Shown here piece after piece: positions 1-5,195 of a DNA stretch of 5,991 nucleotides. The notes beneath the pieces are model-generated. The model was given only the letters and a program-made list of their open reading frames with translations, made no database searches and had not been told where the DNA came from. This DNA is from Sulfurimonas sp. (GTDB lineage: Bacteria > Campylobacterota > Campylobacteria > Campylobacterales > Sulfurimonadaceae): the NCBI GenBank assembly GCA_021161305.1, contig JAGHAW010000268.1:1-5991 (forward strand), written 5' to 3'. Position 1 is the first letter of the stretch. Each line of letters starts with the position of its first letter. The translations under genes were made by a program, and so were the position numbers.

Positions 1-30
1 GCACTACAATTTTTACTAAAATACTGTTTT

Positions 31-49
31 CCCTATTTTAGGGCTTTTT
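31..49 (+). terminator. Intrinsic terminator for a plus-strand gene off the left edge
   Basis: CCCTA-TTT-TAGGG forms a 5-bp stem (31-35 with 39-43) followed by CTTTTT. The T tract follows the stem only on the plus strand; on the minus strand it is followed by AAAAC. It therefore most likely ends a rightward gene that converges on queD and lies almost wholly left of the window. One frame closes with TAA at 17-19, but too little is visible to identify a gene. Confidence 0.5.
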
Positions 50-66
50 GAGGTGTTGGTATAGTG

Positions 67-84
67 TTAGTGTATGAAGTCAGG
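67..84 (+). repeat. 18-bp dispersed repeat, left copy
   Basis: TTAGTGTATGAAGTCAGG is identical to the reverse complement of 5877-5894. Similarity seems to extend weakly upstream: both copies have GGCTTT, then TTGGT, then the 18-mer, but the left copy has extra bases between these blocks. It sits just before the large palindrome at 88-186. Its function is unknown. Confidence 0.6.
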
Positions 85-87
85 ACT

Positions 88-186
88 AGACTCCGTGTTT
101 GCTATGCCCCTTGGGTGCAAGCACGGAGTGACGGAACTATTGTCATTCCGGACTTGCACCCAAGGGGCATAGCAAATCCGGAATCT
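88..186. repeat. REP/BIME-like double palindrome (two head-to-head hairpin units)
   Basis: Two 45-nt units face each other, 88-132 and 142-186, separated by 9 nt. They share a perfect 24-bp inverted core (98-121 and 153-176). Each unit also folds on its own: ACTCCGTG/CACGGAGT (90-97, 122-129) in the left unit and ATTCCGGA/TCCGGAAT (145-152, 177-184) in the right, each continued inward by TTGC/GCAA. The outer stems differ in sequence between units yet each stays perfectly complementary. Each unit, read inward from the centre of the element, begins with GTCA. This is the architecture of bacterial REP/BIME elements, which are often mobilised by RAYT (TnpA_REP) transposases; no such gene is present here. 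It starts 29 bases past the queD stop and may stabilise or terminate that transcript. Confidence 0.85.
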
Positions 187-214
187 AATTGCTAATTAAT
201 CAAAAATCTTAATT

Positions 215-796
215 TTAAACACTATCAGGATTTATAAACTCATCACCCCTCAGAAGTTTAAGAAAAAGCTCCCTATCATCCCAACCACTCATAACTTCAT
301 CAGAAAATACAATCTCTTCTAAATCAATCAGACCCATTTTCTCAGAGTGTGCATCCTCCTGAAAACACTGTGCATAACCTGTAGCTGTTTCATGAACTAT
401 AATGCTGTGAAGTTTTACATTTTTTTCACCGTTTTTTGTGCTTGTCAGATTTAAAAGCCTCTCTATCATTAAAAATATCACTCGAGAAAGCTGCTCACAT
501 GAAGGAGATACCGGAAGTTCTACCCATCTCTGGGTGTGTTTTTTTATATCTGCTATATACTCTTTATCATCCCCACTCCAAATAGTAACACCATGATCAA
601 AAGAGTCAATTAAAGCTTTCATATTTTGCTTCATAAGACCAAAATCATAAACCATCTGTCCACCGTCTAAAAAGTTAGATTCAAAGAGAAGTTCTACTCT
701 GTAAGAGTGTCCATGAAGTGAACTTCTACATCTTCGAGTGGAACAACCTCGTACAATATGAGCATTTTCAAATTTAAATAGTTTTCTTATTATCAT
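215..796 (-). CDS. queD: 6-carboxy-5,6,7,8-tetrahydropterin synthase (QueD)
   Basis: QueD converts 7,8-dihydroneopterin triphosphate to 6-carboxytetrahydropterin in the cytoplasm, an early step to queuosine. The 193-aa protein shows the 6-pyruvoyl-tetrahydropterin synthase fold signatures: likely zinc ligands His13 (F-E-N-A-H), His28 and His30 (L-H-G-H-S-Y), catalytic Cys23 five residues before His28, M-V-Y-D-F-G at 48-53, the Asp67-His68 pair, and H-E-T at 135-137 with Glu136 in the substrate-binding position. It is longer than the roughly 120-residue E. coli enzyme, with an inserted middle region and about 35 extra acidic C-terminal residues; long forms seem usual in this phylum. The ATG directly abuts the queE TAA, and a GGGAG ribosome binding site (802-806) lies within the last queE codons, 5 nt before the start, so the genes are translationally linked. 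A PTPS-family paralogue in folate metabolism is less likely given queE next door. Confidence 0.93.
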   Translation of the reverse strand: MIIRKLFKFENAHIVRGCSTRRCRSSLHGHSYRVELLFESNFLDGGQMVYDFGLMKQNMKALIDSFDHGVTIWSGDDKEYIADIKKHTQRWVELPVSPSCEQLSRVIFLMIERLLNLTSTKNGEKNVKLHSIIVHETATGYAQCFQEDAHSEKMGLIDLEEIVFSDEVMSGWDDRELFLKLLRGDEFINPDSV

Positions 797-1555
797 TTAA
801 ACTCCCTTATTAATATCCCAAATTCTTATATGCAGTCTATCACTAAAATTATACCCTTTAGTCTTGCAAAACTCTATAAGTGGCTCTGTATTTGCCTCTA
901 CTTCTGCCTTGTTTCCACCTAGTGGCATACAATAAACTTTAGTTTTTGGTGAGTGTTCTACTATACTATTTATCTCATCTTCTAAACCTAAGTTTATCGA
1001 CTCTGCGTCAATACTAAACTTAAAAAAAGCCTCTTTGGCATGTGAAGCTATGGAGTAAATAACATCTCCATTTACTCTTTTTCTTAGAGGTTCATTAGAA
1101 TTAGAAAGTTTAACAGAAAGAGCAAAGATGCACTCCTTGTAGATAGGAAACTTTACAAAATCAACACCCAAAGAACCATTTGTCTCAAAGGTAATCTGGT
1201 GTCCTTTTTTATGAAGCTCTTCTAAAAATTCTATAAATATCTCATCATTTGCATATATAAGTGGCTCACCACCTGTTAGAACTATATCTACGGCACGGGG
1301 AAATTCGTATAAATCTAAAATATTAAGAAGCTGATTTGCCTCTGTTATAGATATCCAGTTTTGACTAAAATGTTCTTTGTTTACTGCATAAACGGTATCA
1401 CAACCTAAAACCTCACTGCCATCTGAAGCAATTTCACTGCAACCAAAACCTTCACACTTCATATTGCACCCACCAAAGCGAAAAAAGAGTGAGGGTGAAC
1501 CTGTATATCTACCCTCTCCTTGGATGCTGTAAAAATGTTCAACTAGATAAAGCAA
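797..1555 (-). CDS. queE: 7-carboxy-7-deazaguanine synthase (QueE), radical SAM
   Basis: QueE is a radical SAM enzyme that contracts the ring of 6-carboxytetrahydropterin to 7-carboxy-7-deazaguanine, the step after QueD. Of 252 residues, S-I-Q-G-E-G (10-15) is the family substrate motif, T-G-G-E-P (94-98) the SAM-binding loop and E-T-N-G-S (124-128) another conserved segment. Cluster cysteines start C30-x3-C34, but the third is not two residues on as in the common C-x3-C-x2-C; the expected Cys-Asp-Thr appears at Cys52, after a 17-residue insertion that carries another cysteine (Cys39). The start is an in-frame TTG at 1555, two codons after the moaA TGA; nothing upstream in frame is available, and Leu-Tyr-Leu-Val-Glu matches the usual family N-terminus. 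A weak G-rich site (GGTGG) at the end of moaA may serve as ribosome binding site. Second gene of moaA-queE-queD. Confidence 0.93.
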   Translation of the reverse strand: MLYLVEHFYSIQGEGRYTGSPSLFFRFGGCNMKCEGFGCSEIASDGSEVLGCDTVYAVNKEHFSQNWISITEANQLLNILDLYEFPRAVDIVLTGGEPLIYANDEIFIEFLEELHKKGHQITFETNGSLGVDFVKFPIYKECIFALSVKLSNSNEPLRKRVNGDVIYSIASHAKEAFFKFSIDAESINLGLEDEINSIVEHSPKTKVYCMPLGGNKAEVEANTEPLIEFCKTKGYNFSDRLHIRIWDINKGV

Positions 1556-1558
1556 ATA

Positions 1559-2524
1559 TCAGCCACCTGTCTCATAAAAAGCACGAGATGAAACTTCTCC
1601 CTCATCTTCACACCAACGATTTTTCTCTGGCTTAGTTCTTACAACTTCTCGTAAAACTTCAGCGGCAGCTTTGATATCACCTTTTCTTATAGATTCAGCG
1701 ATACTCATAGACTCATCAAAGTATAGACATGGAATAAGATTACCCTCTGCCGTAAGTCGGATGCGATTACATTTTTTACAAAAATCATCTGCATAAGGCT
1801 CTATAACACCAAATCTATAGCCATCTTTCATACGGTAGTAGTGAGAAGGAGATGCACCATCAAACCCCTCATCTTCAAACTCATAATGCTCTCTCAAGAG
1901 TGCTAAAAGTTCAGGTGATTTCATGCCCGAAATCTCTTTAGAAGCGTATTGATTCTCCATATACTCTATAAAACGGACAGTCATACCTCTCTCTTTAGAG
2001 TACTCTAAAACATCTATAATCTCATCAGCATTCATACCCTTCATAGGTACCATATTTACTTTTACTTTCAAACCAATTTTTAAAGCCTCTTCAACACCCT
2101 CTAAAACCTTTTTCAAAACATCTTTTTGAGCAATTTTTTGTGCAATTTCAGGTTTTAAACTATCTATACTTACATTTATGCGTTTAAGCCCTGCATCTTT
2201 TAACTTTTGTGCTGTCTCTTTAAGCAAAAAAGCATTTGAAGTCATAGCAAGATCTATATCCGGAGCGTAGTCACTTATCATCTTTATAAACTTATCCAAA
2301 TCTTCACGAAGCAATGGCTCTCCACCAGTTATGCGAATCTTTTTAACACCCTCGTCTATCGCTATCTTCATGAACTCAAAAAGATCTTCAAATGAGAGTA
2401 AATTCTCTTTTGGAACCCATGAAAACGGTTTCTCCGGCATACAATACTGACATCTAAAGTTACATCTCTCTGTCACAGAGACTCTTAGATAATCAACTAC
2501 TCTTTCATAGCTATCTATTAGCAT
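1559..2524 (-). CDS. moaA: GTP 3',8-cyclase (MoaA), molybdenum cofactor synthesis
   Basis: MoaA converts GTP to 3',8-cyclo-7,8-dihydro-GTP, the first step of molybdopterin synthesis; MoaC acts next but is not in the window. The 321-aa protein has the complete family signature: N-terminal SAM cluster C21-x3-C25-x2-C28 (E-R-C-N-F-R-C-Q-Y-C-M-P), T-G-G-E-P at 66-70, substrate-side C-terminal cluster C249-x2-C252-x13-C266 followed by L-Y-F, N-R-I-R-L after Cys252, and the essential C-terminal Gly-Gly (residues 320-321). Length is normal. The ATG is supported by a GAGGA site (2531-2535) about 6 nt upstream. It heads the operon; three bases separate its TGA from the queE start. Its product supports molybdoenzymes such as nitrate or formate enzymes, which is general knowledge and not visible here. 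Confidence 0.96.
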   Translation of the reverse strand: MLIDSYERVVDYLRVSVTERCNFRCQYCMPEKPFSWVPKENLLSFEDLFEFMKIAIDEGVKKIRITGGEPLLREDLDKFIKMISDYAPDIDLAMTSNAFLLKETAQKLKDAGLKRINVSIDSLKPEIAQKIAQKDVLKKVLEGVEEALKIGLKVKVNMVPMKGMNADEIIDVLEYSKERGMTVRFIEYMENQYASKEISGMKSPELLALLREHYEFEDEGFDGASPSHYYRMKDGYRFGVIEPYADDFCKKCNRIRLTAEGNLIPCLYFDESMSIAESIRKGDIKAAAEVLREVVRTKPEKNRWCEDEGEVSSRAFYETGG

Positions 2525-2558
2525 TATTTATCCTCATTATACTCAATTTGACACCATC

Positions 2559-2584
2559 GTCATCCTCAGCTTGACTGGGAATCT
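2559..2584. repeat. Solitary REP-like hairpin in the moaA leader
   Basis: GTCATCCTCAGCTTGACTGG and the following GAATCT fold into an 8-bp stem, ATCCTCAG (2562-2569) with CTGGGAAT (2575-2582), with one C-A mismatch and one G-T wobble, around CTTGA. Its ends (GTCAT..., ...GGAATCT) and the CTTG after the first stem arm match the right REP unit at 142-186, so it looks like a short or decayed member of that family. If the candidate promoter at 2598-2603 is used, it lies in the 5' UTR of moaA-queE-queD. Confidence 0.55.
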
Positions 2585-2597
2585 TAAATATAAATGT

Positions 2598-2624
2598 ATT
2601 ATATCTTGTGGAAGTAAAAAAAAA
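2598..2624 (-). promoter_or_regulatory. Candidate promoter of moaA-queE-queD
   Basis: On the minus strand a run of nine T (2624-2616) precedes TATAAT (2603-2598) by 12 nt, a layout common for housekeeping promoters in Campylobacterota. Transcription would start near 2591, giving a leader of about 67 nt that includes the REP-like hairpin. A second TATAAT (2541-2536) lies so close to the ATG that its start would fall about 5 nt upstream and omit the GAGGA site. Confidence 0.45.
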
Positions 2625-2655
2625 TTGATATAGGTTATAAAGTTTGGAAGTTTAA

Positions 2656-2697
2656 CTCGTTCCACCTCTCTTGAGGTGTGACAAGTTGGGTGGAATG
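2656..2697. repeat. Intergenic hairpin repeat, copy C (GTTCCAYCTC family)
   Basis: GTTCCACCTC (2659-2668), loop TCTT, GAGGTGTGAC (2673-2682) forms a 10-bp stem with one C-T mismatch and one wobble. It ends with GGTGGAATG (2689-2697), like copy B near 5131-5163, but has about 14 extra bases before that end. The alternative pair TTCCACC (2660-2666) with GGTGGAA (2689-2695) is also possible. It begins 10 bases after the lipoprotein stop, so it is in that gene's 3' region. Confidence 0.65.
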
Positions 2698-2707
2698 CAT
2701 ATATAAG

Positions 2708-3403
2708 TTACTTAGCTAAAATCTCAGCTTTTAAAGCCTTAAACTCTTCATCACTAAGCATACCTTGTTTTTTCATCTCGTAAGCCTCTTTAATTTCATC
2801 CATTTTAGAAACAGTAACTCTTTTTGGTGCTACTGAAGCTGTAGATGTAACAGGAACTGCCATCGGAACTACAACTTGTGGTGTACTTTGCATAGGTACA
2901 ACTGCCTTTACATGTACATCCTCATCCTCTTTAGGATTTACAAACTCAGTAATAATATTGTTCTTATCCTCTACCATACTACCTGCAAGTCCTGTTTTAG
3001 CTATCTCTTTTGAACCAAGACTAGACTGCACTCTCTCAAAAGAAAAATTACCACCATCTAATTTATCAATTTTAAAATAGTATATTTTACCAGCTTCTAG
3101 CGTTACACTCTTTTTGTGCTCTTCTACCTGTCCTCTAGTCGCAGATATATCTATAATTAGTGGTTTAAGATTAAATACTAAGTATTCACCCTCTGTAATT
3201 CTCTCTAAGTATCTTTTGTTATTTATACGAATACTATAGGTATATGACTGAGTATCTTCGCCAGATGTTACGCTTTCTGGCACATAAACATAAACCAAAG
3301 CTGCATTTTCAAGTGGAGCCTGCTCTTTAAATGGAAGCCTATTTCCACATGCCGTAACAAGCAGTAAGATAAAGGAAAGTAAAAGGATTTTAACTATTTT
3401 CAT
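2708..3403 (-). CDS. Lipoprotein with DUF2846-like domain and C-terminal SHOCT-like domain
   Basis: Predicted lipoprotein of 231 residues with no firm function. A type II signal peptide is clear: Lys-rich start, hydrophobic stretch 6-16, lipobox L-V-T-A-C with lipidated Cys19; Gly and Asn follow, so outer membrane sorting is plausible. Residues about 35-125 resemble DUF2846: A-L-V-Y-V-Y-V-P, then I-N-N-K at 60-63, E-G-E-Y at 71-74 and a later K-I-Y-Y-F-K strand. Residues 165-195 are a Val/Pro/Thr/Ser-rich linker. Residues 200-229 (M-D-E-I-K...M-L-S-D-E-E-F-K-A-L-K) match the SHOCT pattern of a short helical C-terminal domain. The ATG follows a GAGAG site by about 6 nt and has its own promoter; flanking repeats and the porin terminator suggest a monocistronic gene. 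The domain calls are from memory of family patterns, not a search. Confidence 0.8.
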   Translation of the reverse strand: MKIVKILLLSFILLLVTACGNRLPFKEQAPLENAALVYVYVPESVTSGEDTQSYTYSIRINNKRYLERITEGEYLVFNLKPLIIDISATRGQVEEHKKSVTLEAGKIYYFKIDKLDGGNFSFERVQSSLGSKEIAKTGLAGSMVEDKNNIITEFVNPKEDEDVHVKAVVPMQSTPQVVVPMAVPVTSTASVAPKRVTVSKMDEIKEAYEMKKQGMLSDEEFKALKAEILAK

Positions 3404-3432
3404 GAAGTTCTCTCTGTTTTAAAATTTAAGGG

Positions 3433-3441
3433 ATTATATCA
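3433..3441 (-). promoter_or_regulatory. Extended -10 promoter of the lipoprotein gene
   Basis: Minus-strand TGATATAAT is an ideal extended -10 (TGnTATAAT), preceded by AT-rich DNA. The start of transcription would be near 3426, giving a leader of about 22 nt containing the GAGAG ribosome binding site. Confidence 0.6.
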
Positions 3442-3461
3442 TAAAGTATATTATTACTAGA

Positions 3462-3480
3462 GAAGAGAGAGGTGGAACAA
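3462..3480. repeat. Intergenic repeat, copy D (half copy of GTTCCAYCTC family)
   Basis: On the minus strand GTTCCACCTCTCT (3478-3466) is identical over 13 nt to copy C (2659-2671), but the complementary arm is missing and replaced by a CT-rich run. It appears to be a truncated or decayed copy, just upstream of the lipoprotein promoter. Confidence 0.45.
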
Positions 3481-3515
3481 ATAGACAAAACAAAAGTGAT
3501 GAGTTAATCTGGTTT

Positions 3516-3553
3516 AAAAAAAGAAGTTTTCCCAAGCTTAAAGCTTGGGAAAG
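3516..3553 (-). terminator. Intrinsic terminator of the porin gene
   Basis: TTTCCCAAGC (3528-3537) pairs perfectly with GCTTGGGAAA (3543-3552); the central TTAAA can pair further. On the minus strand the stem is followed by ACTTC and seven T (3522-3516). It lies about 40 bases past the porin stop and faces the right way. A 10-bp direct repeat AAAGAAGTTT (3520-3529, 3550-3559) brackets the palindrome. Confidence 0.85.
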
Positions 3554-3593
3554 AAGTTTGTCTTACGACAGTGTAGTTAAATTTAAATAACTA

Positions 3594-4868
3594 CTAGAAT
3601 TTGTAACGAGCTACAACACGAACTCTATCGTCTGTCTCAGCAGCAGCAGTCGTTAGACCCATGTTACCGCCTTTATCGATATTACGATTCATGTAAGCAA
3701 CAAGGTAGTTAACACCAGCAGCTTTAACTTTATAAACTAAGTCAAACTCAGCATAGTCTTTATCAGCACCCATTACATTAGATTTACCGGCAGTTGAACC
3801 AGCATATTGTGCAATAATTTTACCGTAATCACCAGTATTATATACAGCTTTAAGCATATAAGTATCTGAATCTAATTTAATAGCATTTTGATTAAGAATC
3901 ATTTGAGTATATAATGGAGTTTTAACACCTGTACCAACATTTGACATTGTTACATTTGCTTTGTTGTTATCACCATCAACTGATGTATATGCTACACATA
4001 AAGCAAGAGCATCAATTGGTTTAAGACCAACTTTAACACCATAAGCAGTTGTATCAGACCAACCATTAGTATCAGTTTGGATTGTACCACCTTGAACTCC
4101 AAGTTTAAGACCCATTGGTAAATCTTTACCAGCTACAGCAACATCACCCCACATAACACTTACACCATCAGAACCAATTGCTTTGGCAACATCATAATAA
4201 GAAACAGTAATTGTAGCCATTGGAACTGACTTGTTTTGTACAGTTGCTAAATAAGCACCACCACTACCAGTAGCACCAGTATTACCGATGTCATTAAATG
4301 TAGATATATTACCAATTGAACTATTAGCTGCACTAACATAAGCACCAACTAAAGTAGTATCTGGAATGTCACTATTTACAACTAAGATAGCTTCAAAAGT
4401 ATTTTTAAATACATTCCAACCTTCTGAGAAAGCAAAAGGAGAAAGTGATTTAGGAAGTTCTTGACGACCTACTTTAACTGTAGTATTACCAATTTTCTTA
4501 GCAATAAAAATCTTAGTTAAAGCAATTTCATCTGTTAAATCATTGTGAGTAACACCATTTACATTACTAGCGGTTTGTCTTACACCACCAACTAAGTTGT
4601 GCTCTATACCTGCAGTTCCTAAGTAAGTTAACTGTGAACCAAAAGTAAAGTTATTTTTAAGATCAGCATCTAAATTTAATTGGATACCAACATTTGCAGC
4701 TGAATTATCTTTGTCAAACAAAGTTGTATCAGTATTACCATCATCTTGGTGTGTTTCATAATAAACAGCTGCTTGACCAGTTGTTACGATATCTATACCT
4801 TTGTCAGCTGCCATTGCAGATGTAACAATTAACGACGCTGCCGCTAAAGAAACTAAAGTTTTTTTCAT
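3594..4868 (-). CDS. Major outer membrane porin (Campylobacter-type)
   Basis: Predicted beta-barrel porin forming general diffusion channels in the outer membrane; likely abundant. From the chosen start it has 424 residues. A Sec signal peptide, M-K-K-T-L-V-S-L then a hydrophobic core, ends at A-M-A with cleavage before A-D-K-G (mature protein from residue 21). The mature chain alternates polar and hydrophobic residues, is rich in Gly, Asn, Thr and Asp, and ends R-V-V-A-R-Y-K-F with the terminal Phe needed for BAM assembly. K-V-G-R-Q-E-L-P is the conserved strand motif of Campylobacterota porins, and length suits that family. Two ATGs are possible: 4874 lies only 1 nt from AGGAG, while 4868 lies 7 nt away and gives the classic M-K-K signal, so 4868 is preferred. 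It is monocistronic: own promoter, 5' stem-loop, strong terminator. Substrate selectivity cannot be read from the sequence. Confidence 0.93.
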   Translation of the reverse strand: MKKTLVSLAAASLIVTSAMAADKGIDIVTTGQAAVYYETHQDDGNTDTTLFDKDNSAANVGIQLNLDADLKNNFTFGSQLTYLGTAGIEHNLVGGVRQTASNVNGVTHNDLTDEIALTKIFIAKKIGNTTVKVGRQELPKSLSPFAFSEGWNVFKNTFEAILVVNSDIPDTTLVGAYVSAANSSIGNISTFNDIGNTGATGSGGAYLATVQNKSVPMATITVSYYDVAKAIGSDGVSVMWGDVAVAGKDLPMGLKLGVQGGTIQTDTNGWSDTTAYGVKVGLKPIDALALCVAYTSVDGDNNKANVTMSNVGTGVKTPLYTQMILNQNAIKLDSDTYMLKAVYNTGDYGKIIAQYAGSTAGKSNVMGADKDYAEFDLVYKVKAAGVNYLVAYMNRNIDKGGNMGLTTAAAETDDRVRVVARYKF

Positions 4869-4874
4869 ATTCAT

Positions 4875-4880
4875 TCTCCT
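4875..4880 (-). promoter_or_regulatory. Porin ribosome binding site that decides the start
   Basis: AGGAGA on the minus strand. Spacing from AGGAG is 1 nt to the ATG at 4874 (too close) and 7 nt to the ATG at 4868, favouring the latter. Confidence 0.75.
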
Positions 4881-4909
4881 GTTTTGTTTATGTATTTACC
4901 ACTATTATG

Positions 4910-4954
4910 GAAGTGATAGCAAAACAACAGCAACTGTTATTCCACTATCACTTC
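4910..4954 (-). promoter_or_regulatory. 21-bp stem-loop in the porin 5' untranslated region
   Basis: In mRNA sense, GAAGUGAUAG (from 4954), UGGAAU, AACAG, loop UUG, CUGUU, GUUUUG, CUAUCACUUC (to 4910). The outer 10 bp and inner 5 bp are perfect; the 6-nt middle pairs through two A-U and four G-U pairs, giving an unbroken 21-bp stem with a 3-nt loop. On the plus strand those four pairs would be C-A mismatches, so the fold suits the porin mRNA only. It ends 29 nt before the Shine-Dalgarno and does not cover it; a 5' stabilising hairpin or a protein or sRNA target are possible roles. Confidence 0.75.
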
Positions 4955-4983
4955 TCATAATGCAATATATTACGAGACTGTAC

Positions 4984-5019
4984 ATTATATATTGACAAAA
5001 TTTAATTTAAGTTTAAATT
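4984..5019 (-). promoter_or_regulatory. Candidate porin promoter with AT palindrome upstream
   Basis: TATAAT (4989-4984, minus strand) preceded by AT-rich DNA would start transcription near 4977, giving a leader of about 108 nt that contains the long stem-loop. AATTTAA-GT-TTAAATT (5004-5019), a 7-bp inverted repeat, is centred where a -35 element or operator would lie. AT-only palindromes arise easily by chance here, so the operator role is speculative. Confidence 0.45.
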
Positions 5020-5088
5020 GGCTTCAAAGTTACTATATATTTACTATTTTGTCATATTAGGAGGATTTTCTCCTTAAAATTATGCTTT

Positions 5089-5163
5089 CTTGTTCCATCT
5101 CTCCGGAGATGTAACATATATATAGATAATATAGACATTCCACCTTGGGAAAGATGGAACGAG
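5089..5163. repeat. Intergenic hairpin repeat pair, copies A and B (GTTCCAYCTC family)
   Basis: Two inverted copies. Copy A: GTTCCATCTC (5092-5101), loop TCCG, GAGATGTAAC (5106-5115), 10-bp stem with one C-T mismatch. Copy B: TTCCACCTT (5138-5146), loop GGGA, AAGATGGAA (5151-5159), 9-bp stem fully paired on the minus strand with one wobble. The outermost 16 nt, 5089-5104 and 5148-5163, are complementary at 14 positions, so the whole can also fold as one palindrome. Copy A CATCTC/GAGATG versus copy C CACCTC/GAGGTG is a compensated base-pair change. It lies between the RDD gene stop and the porin promoter and may act as a 3' end of the RDD transcript. Confidence 0.7.
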
Positions 5164-5195
5164 AAAATGTATGTCTATGTCAATTACTCTTATGA

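Noticed and set aside
88..186. Integron attC site or CRISPR-like unit
   Set aside because: A single double palindrome without attC core triplets, regularly spaced repeats or any integrase or cas gene.
70..195. Plus-strand GTG frame of 41 codons across the REP palindrome
   Set aside because: It is open only because the palindromic DNA happens to lack stops; no ribosome binding site or recognisable protein.
2525..2600. Possible Moco or preQ1 riboswitch in the moaA-queE-queD leader
   Set aside because: Attractive given the genes, but the leader shows only the REP-like stem; I see neither the compact preQ1 pseudoknot pattern nor the larger Moco motif.
4801..4995. Plus-strand 64-codon reading frame
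   Set aside because: It is antisense to the porin signal peptide and then runs through the porin leader stem-loop and promoter; it has no ribosome binding site and a low-complexity translation.
5059..5074. AGGAG/CTCCT stem and an apparent perfect Shine-Dalgarno on the plus strand
   Set aside because: The stem is only 5 bp with no T tract, and the nearest plus-strand ATG (5082) is too far away and gives a 10-codon frame.
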